Positions 11,937 through 23,839 of a stretch of 64,000 bases of DNA are shown here, piece by piece. Each line of letters starts with the position of its first letter. Position 1 is the first letter of the stretch. The DNA lies in the NCBI GenBank assembly GCA_032209605.1, contig JASFXZ010000014.1, positions 15,271,231-15,335,230 on the forward strand, given 5' to 3'. Source of the stretch: Mactromeris polynyma (lineage: Eukaryota > Mollusca > Bivalvia > Venerida > Mactridae). The notes under the pieces are model-generated. The model made no database searches. It was not told the origin of the DNA and saw only the letters and a list, made by a program, of their open reading frames with translations. The position numbers and the translations under genes were made by a program.

Positions 11937-12104
11937 CAGTGCAACCTGTCCAAATTAGCTCTCTCTTGATTGAAAGCTTCCTTTCAACTTCTGTGTCGAT
12001 TTTTCCTGCACTTAAAATTTACTTTAAATTTAACCCCTCTTGAGCAATTTCTCAACAACAGTTGGAGTCTCTCAAAGGGGTGTTGTATTGGAGTGTTTGC
12101 ACTG
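11937..12104. mobile_element. MITE-like element, CAGTGYAACC family
   Basis: It begins CAGTGCAACCTGTCC after TA. It ends GTGTTTGCACTG before TA, whose reverse complement is CAGTGCAAACAC, so the termini are inverted repeats. Inside is CTCTTGAGCAATTTCTCAAC, the family signature. It is 168 bp long and non-coding. Confidence 0.7.
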
Positions 12105-12220
12105 TATAGTGCAAAGTGATACATATCATCTTATATCTAAATTACCCACAAGTCCTATTTTGGCCATATGGAGATATTGATACTACTGTAATAATTGTAA
12201 TAATTGCAATATGACATGTA

Positions 12221-12364
12221 CAGTAAAACCTCAATAATAAGACCACCCTTGGGACTCTTGAAAACTGGTCTTATTATCTAGGTTGAATAAAGAGTGGAAC
12301 TGTCAAAATGGACTTGAAAAGTGTGGTCTGTATTTTGAGGTGGTATTTAAATGAGGTTTTACTG
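12221..12364 (+). mobile_element. MITE, CAGTAAAACC family, copy 1
   Basis: It begins CAGTAAAACCTCAATAATAA after TA and ends ATGAGGTTTTACTG before TA, giving inverted termini of at least 14 bp and a TA target duplication. The internal CTTGGGACTC and ATGGACTTGAAAA match copies at 22645, 41394 and 58885. It is 144 bp and non-coding. Ends and TA duplication fit a non-autonomous Tc1/mariner-pogo group element. Confidence 0.8.
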
Positions 12365-14612
12365 TACTGTGTTTATACAAAGTAGATAAACGGATCAAAT
12401 AGCATTTCCAGAACTCAGTTAGTTCTATTCAAAACTTGAAACTTGATTTTCTCAAAATTTACAAAAATATGTTATGGAAATAAAGGTGATACATGAACCT
12501 CATTTTGAAAAAAATACTGGAATATTATGGTATTTAGATTGAAATATAATATGTTTATCTGTTTCAAAAACTAAGAACAACTTGAAAAGATTAGTATGGT
12601 AGTATTTGGGACTTTATAACATTTTAATTTGAGTTTACAAATGCTGTACACGAGCACAGTATTCCGTCACTTTAGTAAATATCAATCTGATTGAAATCCT
12701 CTCCAAAAACACATGTGGAACTGAAGGTCATATTCAGGCAATCTTTCCACCAGCCAATCAGAGCATTTGTTATCAAGGTGAAGGTAGTAGTCGGTAATAT
12801 TCAACCAGGTAAAATCTAGATTGAGCTAAGATCCAAATTATCATTGTGTGATTATCATATGGTGATATTTACCATGAAAACATCATTGCTTCATCCATGT
12901 ACTTTGTACAACTTAATCACTTTTCTGTCTATCATCCCAAATGTTGAATATCTTTCGTTGATTGCTTTGCTTTATTGATCAGACTTTAATGCACCGTCCA
13001 TCAGTTTGAAGGATAAGCAAAACTTGTTTTGAAACAAGTGCTTTGATTGGCTTAAAAAAGCAAAATTTGTTTTGTAACAAGTGCTTGGATTGGCTTAAAA
13101 AAGCAAAACTTTATTGGCTTAGATAAAAAACTTGCCATTTTGTGATATCTTTTGAGAACATTATAAGTTGGTCATCATCAAATGTTATTTTTAGGAAGAT
13201 CGTGTACTGAAGTCAGATTGGTAAATTACTGATTTATTAAAATGGTGGAAGTTACTACAGGGTATTGATATGGGGTCGCTTCTGAGACAGGTTTTACTTT
13301 GCACCAAAAAAAATATGATTTTGAAAACCTCTCAAAATATCAAACAGAAATTAATCTTTCTGTGTGTTGCTTTATTTTTATGTATTCCGTCAAAGAGAAG
13401 TGACAATTCATTAGCAGCAATAAATCATTCATTAATTTTTATTAATTTGAATGTCACTATTTCATGTTGTTTAATCATTTATGATCAAGTGATTGATTGA
13501 ATGGATATTGTGTTATCAAGAAGGATTAAGAGAACGATTGAATATATTTCATGAGTTATTTAGTCACCAAAATATCGTTTGTATTGGTAATTAATTTGTC
13601 AGTGAAGTAATTGACAATTCAAGTGATAGTGAGTGATACATTGGGCGGTGATCTTCAGTGAAGTGTTTTTCCTATCACCCACCCATTATCAAAATGATAG
13701 ACACTGTTTATTCATCTAGTGATTGAATTTATTGTGTTAAACCAGTGATTGACTATCAATCACCAACGTGAATAGATCTTCTTTGAACTTTGACATTTTC
13801 TATTTTACAATTATAAGAGTTATTGACGGTGTCATTTGTTTGTTATGTATTTGTGTTCATTTAAATAAAATTGTTCTTGAAATTATTTATATATTTTGTT
13901 CAGTCTTGAAAATGATGTTTGACCATCATACTTGTGGCTATAAACCAGCCACATTTTGGCATGCATAGAAATATGTAGAAGAATTTATGATTGTCAAAGA
14001 TTGACCTATATAGGTAAAAAATATTGCTGTTTGCCTTTAATGGTTTTGTTAATTGATCATGTAATATTAATTACTGTTCAAGTTCTTCTTAAATCTAGTG
14101 ATTCCATGATAATGGAGAAAGACATGAGTGTGTTTGCATAGCATTGGAGAAAATATAAGACTAAAAAATATTGTGCTATTGAAATGTTATGCTTGATAGC
14201 CTGAGATGTCTTATCAAAATGCATTAGTTGTCTTAATTAACCAAGCATTAGTTTTATGTAGTTTATGGTAATATGTATTTCTAATTTGCAGTGTCAGTTT
14301 TATCATCTTATGCTTGATTTTCATTCAAAATATTTCTGTCCCCTTCTTCATTATAGGTTTGCCCATACCTTGTACCCAAAAAGGACCCCACTTTGTCTTG
14401 TGCAGAACGTACATTGTCCTTGCATTTGGCAGAACAAACTTTGAGGTCACTCAAACATGATACAGGGTTCTTGCAACAACTGTTTCAAACATGGAATACG
14501 CCATTTGTGCACTGTTCAGTATATTGCATTTAGGGCTCCATTTATATATTTTTTAATTTCACAGTTTAGTGCAAAATTTTCTTATCTGTTTATGTACTCA
14601 GAAGGAATTAGA
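12365..14612. other. AT-rich non-coding stretch
   Basis: No gene is seen. The only structure noticed is a 43-bp direct duplication at about 13015-13118 (AAGTGCTTTGATTGGCTTAA and variants, then a partial third copy). Confidence 0.5.
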
Positions 14613-14765
14613 GGCTATTCCAGGAAAATCCCCCTGGGGGGTAGGAACGTCAATCAATTAAAATTCCCTTGGGGTGTCCAATTTGCTTGGTGGTGGTCAA
14701 AAACAACTTAAACATTCTGTTGAAAATCCCCTTATTTCCACCCGGGAGATTTTCCTGGAATGGCC
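14613..14765. mobile_element. Short inverted-repeat element
   Basis: The left end GGCTATTCCAGGAAAATCCC and the right end, read on the minus strand, GGCCATTCCAGGAAAATCTC form about 28-bp imperfect inverted termini around a 153-bp element. There is no open frame of note inside. It looks like a MITE; the superfamily is not determined. Confidence 0.65.
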
Positions 14766-17700
14766 CTTAATATAATATTAAACTGATACATCAATCAGAT
14801 GGCATATTCTGTAGGCTTTGTTGAATTATAGCAGTTGTAATTGTTTGCGATATGGTAAAAATGCTTTGAGAGTTGAAGTTATTCTTGCAAAGCGTACCTG
14901 TTGCATACACTTTAAGGTACTAAATACATACATTCAATAGCATTTTGTTTAATTGTGTCATGTATTTTTGGCTGTGCTATTGAGGAAGATGGTTAGAATG
15001 TTTTTTTAATTTTATAGTTGGGAACGCTTTATTTATTTTTTTGATAATCCTTTCAATGCATTTCAAATGTACATACTATGCTTACTAATATACCATATGT
15101 GTTCAGAATATTTTCATTCATTAACTTCCAGATTGACTTCCTGTTAAATGTTTGTGTATGTTGTTAGTACACTTAAAGTGTAAATAGATTTAATGCCTCT
15201 CATTAATTTTCAACACAATCGCTGCTCTCATTGAGTGAATTCCTAGATGATATCTCGATTTGCACGAATATTCATAAATGCGCGAGAAATGTTTCACAAC
15301 TATAAATGTTGGTACTTTTTTAAGAATTTTAGATTCAATGTTTTGATGATACAATTTGGAACGTCTTCGGATTCACAGTATTATTTGTACAATGCCTCCA
15401 CAAGCAGTTATAGAACTGAACTTGCTTTAATAAGCTTGCAATCAGTTCTGTCCAAAATGCTGTCAATTTTATGCAGAATTACTTTGATATTTCTTAAATT
15501 TTGAATACCAATATAACTACGTATCTTGATTGTTATTGAAGATACAAATGTGATGAGCCTAGCCCTTATGTCACAAAACTTCTCTAATTTGAGATTTTTC
15601 TTTAGTCAAATATTTCTTTCTGTATGCATCAAACCGTCTTGCTATTGATATTGGTGCTTGAATGGCTAAGTCATGTTCACATATACCAGCTCCATTTTGC
15701 TTTGCAGTACATTCTATAACTGAAAATTGAAAGTTCTTGAATTTTTTTTGTTTTAAGCTGGTCTCATTTGAGATATTTTGTGCAATCAGGACAAGGTCTT
15801 ATGACTCGGCATACTCTGGTTCTTCTTATCGAAGACGTTTCCTGTTATTTGAATGTAGTTTAAGGCCCAGGGGATAGCAATCAGTTTGGTACATCTTTGT
15901 GCTGAATTATTTATATTTTTATCAGACATTATTTACTGCATGAACCGTAATTCTGTCTTTGAAAGTGTCTAGCATTTGTTATCAACATCTGAGACACATT
16001 TACGTATATCACCATTTTCATCAAAGTCTCTTCATTCATTTATTTTATCGACTGTATCATCCTTTTCAACATCTTCGTTTCTAGCCATGTCTTGCTTTTC
16101 ACATGTATCTCTCTTTTCATCATTTACACCTGTTCACCAATGTCATCATTCTTAATAATGTCTTCCATGTCATGTGTGTTGTCTCTCTTGTTATCATTTT
16201 TTTCTTTCAAGCGTGTCATTCTTTTCAGCAATCTCATCCTTTGTAATTATGTCTTCTTTTTCATCTCTGTCTCTTTTCAGCATTTTCTTGCTTTCAATAA
16301 TATCATCCATTGCAGCAATGACTTTTATCTCAGTCTCCTCATCACCGTCTCTCTTCATTGCTGCCACTCTTGTCATCGAGGTCTCCCCTATCTCAATCAT
16401 ATCATGTTTTTCATCTATGCCATCCTTTTCACCAGTGATTCCTTTCATGTTGATGCCTTCTGTTATCATTATTACTCACTTCTTCATCTTTCACTTGTCA
16501 TCTTTTATGTCAATGTCACCATTTTTCCTGAATTTATGATTTCGCCATTTTGACCATCTTTATAATCTTTATCATCCTTTTCTCACATGTCATCTTCATA
16601 TTTTCATTTTATCTCAGGTACTTTATTGTTCATGTCAGGTTTTTCTTGTTAGTGCTAATTGTTACGTATTCAGTGTTGAATTATGTTTTTAATTTCAGGA
16701 CGCTGCTGTGCATTGATCTCTTATATGATGTCATGTTTCTGTGATCTCATAATTCTTGTGATCTCACTGCTGTTGTATAACATGATCTATAACATGATCT
16801 ACTACTACAATCTCAAATTGGTGTTATCGATATTTTATGATAGCCAAATGCTATTTCATGATAGCAGGGTGATATTTTATGATAGCTGTGTGATATTTTA
16901 TGATCACTAAGTATTATGTTACGTTATTGATTAATATCAGGGTGCTATGTATATTGTATTTTATGGTGTATTTTTGTGATATTATCTTCAATTTTTGCCA
17001 TCACATTTATGTCTTTTTTTAGTGTTTTTTCTTAGTTTTCCCTGAAACATATGATATTTCAATGCTGGCTACAGTATGCGCACTTGTATACTTGTATCTG
17101 ATTGTAAATTGTGCATATTTTATATCATAATATTGTTATTGGAAACTTCGGTTACATATTGTATGTTAATGACAGTTGTTTTTATCTGCCTATGTGCGCT
17201 CTGAGGTGTCTACTTCAAGGTAAGTGTTATAGTGCTGTAAGATTGACCTCAAACAGGTGTATAAACTTTCAGGACTGATCCATATAAATTTAGGTAAGTT
17301 GTAGTAGTTCGTTTCACAATCGGTGTAAAATCTGTAAATAAGTTCAATCTAGATTAAAATAGACTGACTGGATTGTTGCGTGTTTCCAGCAGGTTGTCAC
17401 AAATAATCAAATACATGTACTGTCATAAAGGGATATATTGACAGTAAAGGAAAGACTAAGTTGGTACAGGGAATGCCACATTCACAATACAATGCCTCCC
17501 CACACAGACAACATCACAACACAAAACACTAGGAGTTGAGGTGAAAGGGCAAACATCTATGGGGATGGGGCAATAAGGAATTGTCTGGCAATGACAATTT
17601 CAAGCTGGCATGGATCCATTTTCTGTTGTCCTGTAAGTTGACCTTGTGGGTTACTCTAAATACTGCATAGACAATGGTAAGTCGGGTTAAATGAATTCTC

Positions 17701-18381
17701 AAGTAGCACTATTTTACTATTTCTATTATTATCAGTCATTGATCAGAGTTGCTGCCCTTGAAAATGGTGAACAAATTGGAAGTAGTCACAACTATAAACA
17801 ATGCACTGTTTTCAGTAAGTATGGAGGTAAGACAGGAGCTGGACTTGCCTGTATTTTTTGTTATTGTCGTTTAAATTGAAAGTATTTTTATGAAATAGTA
17901 TTTTGTACTAGCATACAAAATTTGTATTACTCCAATGATGTATCATGCTTTGTATACATATTTTTAAATGTTGTGCTAATATCTGTGATATATTTATTTC
18001 TTTACATCTTGTACATACCGTCAAACCAGTGTTAAAAACCACTGTCCATACATATAAACATGGTCTTAGGTTATAAACCTGGGTTTGGAGACTAGTCTAA
18101 AACTGAAGCCTCTGATTGGAAGATTCCCTGTTCTGTCATAGAATTGACCAATGGCGTGCCTTCATTCTGAGACTGGCCTCCAGAGTTTGATAGCCTAAGG
18201 CCCATGTTTCTTCCAATTAAAAAGCCACTTGTAAATAATAACCATCTTTCAACAAATGCCAGAATGGTTTACTTATGTGGTTTCTGCAGGCTGGGTAGAT
18301 TGTATTTATATATTATTGTTAGATTTTTTTACTGTTTATTGTTACAATGTTACTATTATTATTTATTATATTATTATTATA
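14766..18381. other. AT-rich non-coding stretch with low-complexity blocks
   Basis: From about 16010 to 16620 the + strand is a pyrimidine-rich degenerate repeat of TCATC/TCTTTTCA-like words, which opens frames on both strands (a Lys/Glu/Asp-rich one on the minus strand). At 16835-16905 there are three copies of ATTTTATGATAGC. No gene is supported. Confidence 0.5.
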
Positions 18382-18537
18382 CAGTCGGACCTCGTTCGAA
18401 TAATACATGGTTTTGAATAGCCCATTTCAATTCAACGTACATAAAAAGATACATTTGGACATGATATTTTTTTCAGATGATACCAGGTATTCTGATAGAA
18501 GGTTATCGAATAAACGAGGTTCGCCTGTATATTATTA
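18382..18537. mobile_element. MITE-like element with CAGTCGGACCTCG terminus
   Basis: It begins CAGTCGGACCTCGTTCGAAT after TA. Its right end read on the minus strand is CAGGCGAACCTCGTTTATTCGA, also bordered by TA. Imperfect inverted ends of about 22 bp flank a 156-bp non-coding element. CAGTCGRACCTCG ends are typical of pogo/Tigger-like elements (family knowledge; placement inferred). Confidence 0.7.
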
Positions 18538-19275
18538 TATTGTTTTGTCCAAACCAGCAAGCACAAAATTGTTATTCGGATGGATTAAGTTAATTATAGA
18601 CTTTCTGAAGAAATTGAGCCACTACAATGTGTAAATAACTATACCAATTAAGTACTTATTCTTGGATTTACATAATCAATTACATAACCTTTCTTGGATC
18701 AAAATAACCAATTATTACCTACTAATTTGGGGGGGGGGGGTATAATTTAACAATTGTATACACAGTCTTAGATTTAACTGACCATTTGTAAACTACTTTT
18801 AAATCTAATTTGTGTAAAAAAATAATAAACCTGACCGTTTGTACACAATTCTAAAATCTAATTTGTATAAAAAAGTTCATATTTCCTTAAAAAGAACTGT
18901 TTGCTTGCTGATTTTGGGTTCAGATGACAATGTGTGAACTATTAGGTGCAATAACTTGACTCTGGTGCAATATTATAGCGATCACTTGCTTTTGTTTCTG
19001 TATACATTTTATGATATTTCTTTGTTGTCTATTTTTATTGTTCTATTATTTTACAATATATGTACATGTAACATGTAGACTGTTTTAAAAAACTGTGATA
19101 TATCTTTTGAAAGCATGTATGCAGTAGATGTATAGCTTCTGGAAGAATCTGTTCATTTGTTTCGATAGTATGTTGACTTTAGGAACTGTCATTGAGGTGA
19201 TATGTTGCTAGTGACTAATTGAACTAATGTTGAAAGAATGGGATTGATTGTTTGTGAAATTTGATTGTGTTGAAA

Positions 19276-19506
<231 letters not shown>

Positions 19507-19507
19507 G

Positions 19508-20215
19508 ATTATGTTGGAAGAATGTGATTGGTTGGTTGTAAAATGTAATAATTTTGTTTGAATATGGTTTGTTGGCTGTAGATTGTTAGCATTTGGGAAG
19601 GGTATGATTGTTTGGTTCTGCGGTGTGATTATGTTGAAAGAATGTGATTGGTCAGTTTTGGAGTGTGATTATGTTGAAAATATATGATTGCTTTGTTAAT
19701 GGGTGTGATCATGTTGGAAGGATGTGATTGGTCAGTTAAGGAGTGTGATTATGTTGATAGAATATCTTTGGATTGTTCTTGGGTGTGATTATGTTGGATG
19801 AATGTGATTGGTCAGTTAAGGAGTGTGATTATGTTGATAGAATATCATTGGATTGTTCTTGGGTGTGATAATGTTGTATGAATGTGATTGGTGTGTTTTG
19901 GAGTGTGATTATGTTGGATGAATGTGATTGGTCAGTTTAGGAGTGTGATTATGTTGAAGGAATCCCATTGGTTTATTCTTGGGCATGATTATGTTGGATG
20001 AATATGATTGGTTGGTTCTTGGGTGTGATTATGTTGAAAGAGTGTGATTGGATACTTCTTGATCATGATTATTATGGAAGAATCTGATTGGTTAGTTTTG
20101 GAGTGAGATTATAATGGAAGAATGTGACTGGTTGGTTTCGGAGTTTGATTATGTTGGAAGAATGTGATTAGTCGGTTTTGGAGTGTGAATTTGTTGAAAG
20201 ACTCTGAGTTTTTCT
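19508..20215. repeat. Degenerate ~40-bp minisatellite
   Basis: About 17 diverged copies of a unit running GTGTGATTATGTTGGAAGAA then TGTGATTGGTCAGTTTAGGA. Between 19740 and 19960 alternate copies resemble each other (GGATTGTTCTTGG versus GGTCAGTTAAGGA), giving a two-unit, ~80-bp higher period. Confidence 0.85.
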
Positions 20216-21822
20216 TGTACATTATGATATTGTGGTAGTGTGTGTAATGCTATTATTTCCAATATGTTTTGAATGATTGAGATTGAAGAGTGACTAGAAT
20301 AGTGAATACTGGTATTTTGTCCCACTTTTACAAATGATGCTTGTTCTTAATTCTGATGTTTTTACTCTTTATTATGTATTTCATAATTATTTGTTCATTT
20401 TTGACTCACATCTTTATGTTGATGTACTTTATGAAATTAGGCCATCAAGATAATTTTCTACTTACCATGCTTAAGTCTATTGTCCCAGATTTCGACCAGT
20501 ACTGGTAATTTCCAGGAATATTGATTTCCCATTTGACCGTTTTGGCATTATTTAATGGTTGCTATTTAAATTCAGATTATTATGGTTTAGAAGATTAAAT
20601 TAATGTAAGCTTAGTAAAGTATATGTGTATTTGTCTTTGTTTCAGCTTTGTAAAACGTGATTATTTACCTTGGTAGTGACAGTGATGATGTCATGGTAAC
20701 CATGATGATGTCATAGAAACAGTGATAATGTCATAGTAACATTGATGATGCCATGATTTGAGTACTAAAGTGTTTTGGGTATTAGATTGGGAGTAATGTT
20801 GTTACCATGTTATTTTCATATCAGTTACAGTAACATTGGCTTATTCACTGATGTCACTGTGATAATGATCATAGTGCTGATGTAACTACTACCATGTTGC
20901 AGTTATACCATGGTGATGCTGTGCTTTGATACCATGGTGATGTTTCAGTTGCCATGATAACAATAACCTCTTTGATCATGTAACGGCTATCATGGTGATT
21001 TCACGTTCACTTCTGTGATAGTGCCTTGAGTCGCCATGATGATTACATAGTGACTGGCAACAATGAAATCACAGCAATGACTACATGGCTACTATGATGA
21101 TTTCACGTTCCCTTTTGTGAAAGTGCCATGAGTAACCATGGTGATAACATGCTGACCGGCAACACTGAAATCACAGCAATAACTACATGGCTACTATGAT
21201 GATATCGCTATCACTTTTCTGATTATGCCTGTCAGTTGCTATGACATCGCAGTTAGTGGTGACTTCATTGTTACTGATAATTGTTTACAATGGTTCAGTC
21301 TACGGTTGAACTTGAGTCCAGTCTTCATGCTCAAATCTCATTTTTGGGAATTAATTATCTCCTAGTTTTTGGTCTTCACCAAACTGGTTCTCCGTTTCTG
21401 TCCGTCAACATGCAAAATTCAAACTTTCAGCCATATTAGTTCAAAATGAAAATCAATATATGATGAGATGAAAGATCAAATAAAATCTGGCAATTTTGGG
21501 GGGTACAAGGTTCAGTTACAGTACAATGATATTCTGCAATTAATCATACCATATTCTATTTGCAACATAATCTTTATCTTTACTGATTATATATGACCAC
21601 CCAGACGAAGTTGAGGATGAAATCGCTTTGAGCTGGGAGATAAGTTTCAAGTTCTATAACCTTGGACCATATTGTCATACTTTGTTGTGTATTATTGCTG
21701 TTCTATCTATGTTATGTGTATTGTTCATTTTGTGATTCTGTGATATTTATGTATGAGTAAAAGTCTGATCCATTGCACACATGATTTGTTTTGTTTCATT
21801 TTTTTCTTCATATAAAATTAGC
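20216..21822. other. Non-coding stretch with a 102-bp tandem duplication
   Basis: Around 20985-21230 there are about 2.3 copies of a ~102-bp unit containing TTTCACGTTC, GTGCCATGAGT, AAATCACAGCAAT and ACTACATGGCTACTATGATG. Upstream (20680-20980) are shorter diverged GATGATGTCATGGTAACC-like words. No gene is seen. Confidence 0.6.
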
Positions 21823-22048
21823 CTTGCTCGGTTAGCTCAGTTAGAAAAAGCACTCAGCTGTCCATCTAGAGGTTATAGGTTCAAAAACCTGGTGATACTT
21901 GGTTCTCTATGACAACTTGACTGAAGATGACACAGCCCAAGTCAAGACTGTGTTCTCTTCGTCTAATTCATGTTGTGTGTACCGGTAAGTACATGTTGGT
22001 AACCCAGGAATGATGGTTAGATCAACTGACCACCATACATAAATGAAA
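21823..22048 (+). mobile_element. tRNA-derived SINE-like element
   Basis: The head GGTTAGCTCAGTTAGAAAAAG is an A-box region and TATAGGTTCAAAAACC a B-box-like region. The tail GGTAACCCAGGAATGATGG then ATCAACTGACCACCATACAT is shared with 54750-54812 and with the fragment at 22615-22640. Length is about 225 bp. Confidence 0.65.
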
Positions 22049-22350
22049 ATCTGTTCCAAAAAACGTGTTTACGTCTAACATGACTACTCGATATGAATGC
22101 GTAGTAGATGCCCTTTAAAGGTCTTGCTTCTAGTACGACTTATAATGTGTCAAATTCAGAAAAAAACACATTTTAGACAGACAAACTTCTTTAGAATACA
22201 ACTCTGATAAGGTTGTTTATGTCTAGAAGATCGTCAAACGGTAACAATTCTAAGATTGGACACTAAAGGACTTATGATGATTTGATTAAACTGATCATTC
22301 ATCAGTGAAAGCTTGGAATGAAATGTCTGCATATAGTCCTGGAAGTGAAC

Positions 22351-22640
22351 ACCCTGTCTGGTTAGCTCAGTCAGTAGAGTGTTTATCTGTCACCCGGGAG
22401 AGCTGCCTTGCGTTCAGTTACGGCTAACAGTCGCAAACGTTTTGTATTGTATCCCTTGCCCACCGTATAACATTGACTGCACACGGGGAACCAAATTGCA
22501 AAACGCCGCAAATACCTTTACTGAACGCAGGGCTGGATTTGATTCATTGGTGGGACAATTCACATCATTGTGTTACATTTGGCTACAGTCATTTGTTGTC
22601 CAATGCTGAAACCTATAAGTTCAACTGACAACCATATACA
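22351..22640 (+). mobile_element. SINE-like element interrupted by a foldback insertion
   Basis: 22351-22401 is a SINE head (GGTTAGCTCAGTCAGTAGAG). 22536-22640 resumes with a B-box-like GATTTGATTCATTGG and ends TTCAACTGACAACCATATAC, the same tail as the element at 21823. The intervening 22402-22535 is a copy of the foldback family, so this is a nested insertion. Confidence 0.55.
22402..22535 (+). mobile_element. Foldback element, TGCGTTCAG family (copy 1)
   Basis: The left end is GCTGCCTTGCGTTCAGTTAC. The right end read on the minus strand is CCAGCCCTGCGTTCAGTAAA. The interior (TATTGTATCCCTTGCCCACC, CGGGGAACCAAATTGCAAAA) recurs reverse-complemented at 29736-29859. Length is about 134 bp. Confidence 0.65.
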
Positions 22641-22644
22641 TGTG

Positions 22645-22799
22645 TAGTAAAACCTCAATAATAAGACCACCCTTGGGACTCCTGAAAACTGATCTTAATT
22701 TTGAGGTGGTCTTAATATTGAGGTTGAATAAAGAGCAAAACAGTGAAAATGGACTTGAAAATTTGTGTTCTTAACTTTGAGGTGGAATTTATAATACTG
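22645..22799 (+). mobile_element. MITE, CAGTAAAACC family, copy 2 (eroded ends)
   Basis: It begins AGTAAAACCTCAATAATAAG, with the first C lost, and carries CCCTTGGGACTC and ATGGACTTGAAAA as in copy 1. The right terminus is degenerate. Same orientation as copy 1. Confidence 0.7.
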
Positions 22800-23022
22800 C
22801 AAATCCATGTTTTCATAAGGATTTAGTTAAACAAGCAATGTTTTGATGCTTAGCTCTAGATATAATAATTTGTATTTTTGCTGTTTTTTGGTTGATGAAA
22901 ATGTTTAAAGTGTTTAGATATGTATAATATCAATTATTAAAATGTATATCTTTTAAATTATATCGGGAATGACTTGCTCTAGATCAAATTTCTTTAATTT
23001 CACTCCCACGTTAATTGCCTGC

Positions 23023-23252
23023 CGTGCGTTCGGTTATGGCTAATACACTCGCACGAGTTAAGAAACTGTGCACCGATTTGCAACCGAACGCTCCGTTTGC
23101 CAAAAAGTACGCGCCCTTCGCTAGCTACCTCGGAGATGCTCAAGCGAGTGGGCGCACAGTGGGCGCGTACTTTTTGGCAAACGGAGCGTTCGGTTGCAAA
23201 ATGCGTGCACAGTTTCTTAACTCGTGCGAGTGTAGCCTTAACCGAACGCACG
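23023..23252. mobile_element. Large GC-rich near-palindrome (foldback element)
   Basis: The left arm runs CGTGCGTTCGGTTATGGCTA, ACTCGCACGAGTTAAGAAAC, CAACCGAACGCTCCGTTTGC and CAAAAAGTACGCGCCC. The right arm carries each block in reverse-complement order, ending AACCGAACGCACG. The spacer is about 40 bp around 23120-23160. GC content is far above its surroundings. Because it is palindromic, similar open frames of 83 and 87 codons appear on both strands; they are not genes. The terminal TGCC-TGCGTTC-GTTA-GGCTAA resembles the element at 22402. Confidence 0.85.
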
Positions 23253-23838
23253 GATGGTTAAGGACGCGCTTGAATTAGTTTTCAAGTGTCTGACACATGG
23301 ACTTCATCGAGCTGAATTTGGCTCACACCTTAAAAATCTATCATTTTGAATATTAATACAAGCACACATGTAATCTTTTCAATATGTATTGACTTATGTA
23401 TTTTTCTCTTTAACTGTAAGGTACCTCTTAGCAGTCTTAACTTTTATCTTAAATATAAGGAAAATAATAGTATTTTCGATATCTACAATCTGCTGCTTGT
23501 ATTTTGTTTAAAAGAAGTTCCAGCATATACAATGACTGTTATTTTATCGTTCTACGTATATTTCCATTGATGCCCTAGTATAACATTTGTCAGGGGCGAC
23601 TATTCTTGCTCGATCTACCTGACAAACGCTTGTCAGTATTTACGAAGCGGCGTTGGAAGATTGATTTTGTGACTAAAATGCTTATTTCATTGTAATTAAT
23701 TAAATATTTCTCAATGAATGTGATTGAAATGGTATGACATACAAGTTTTGATCGGAATAGACTTTCACTGTTTGGAGACGATCATTCAACAACGACCAAT
23801 GGATATCATATTTCCACCAAAACACGATCATTATTTTT
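23253..23838. other. Non-coding
   Basis: AT-rich. The only structure seen is a short inverted repeat with 10-bp arms, TTTGTCAGG...CCTGACAAA, at about 23587-23628. No gene is seen. Confidence 0.4.
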
Positions 23839-23839
23839 G

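Noticed and set aside
16092..16553. 153-codon + frame and 91-codon Lys/Glu-rich minus frame
   Set aside because: Both sit in a pyrimidine-rich degenerate repeat that suppresses stops; no family resemblance.
23000..23278. Paired frames of 83 and 87 codons on opposite strands
   Set aside because: They encode near-identical peptides because the DNA is a palindrome; this is a foldback element.
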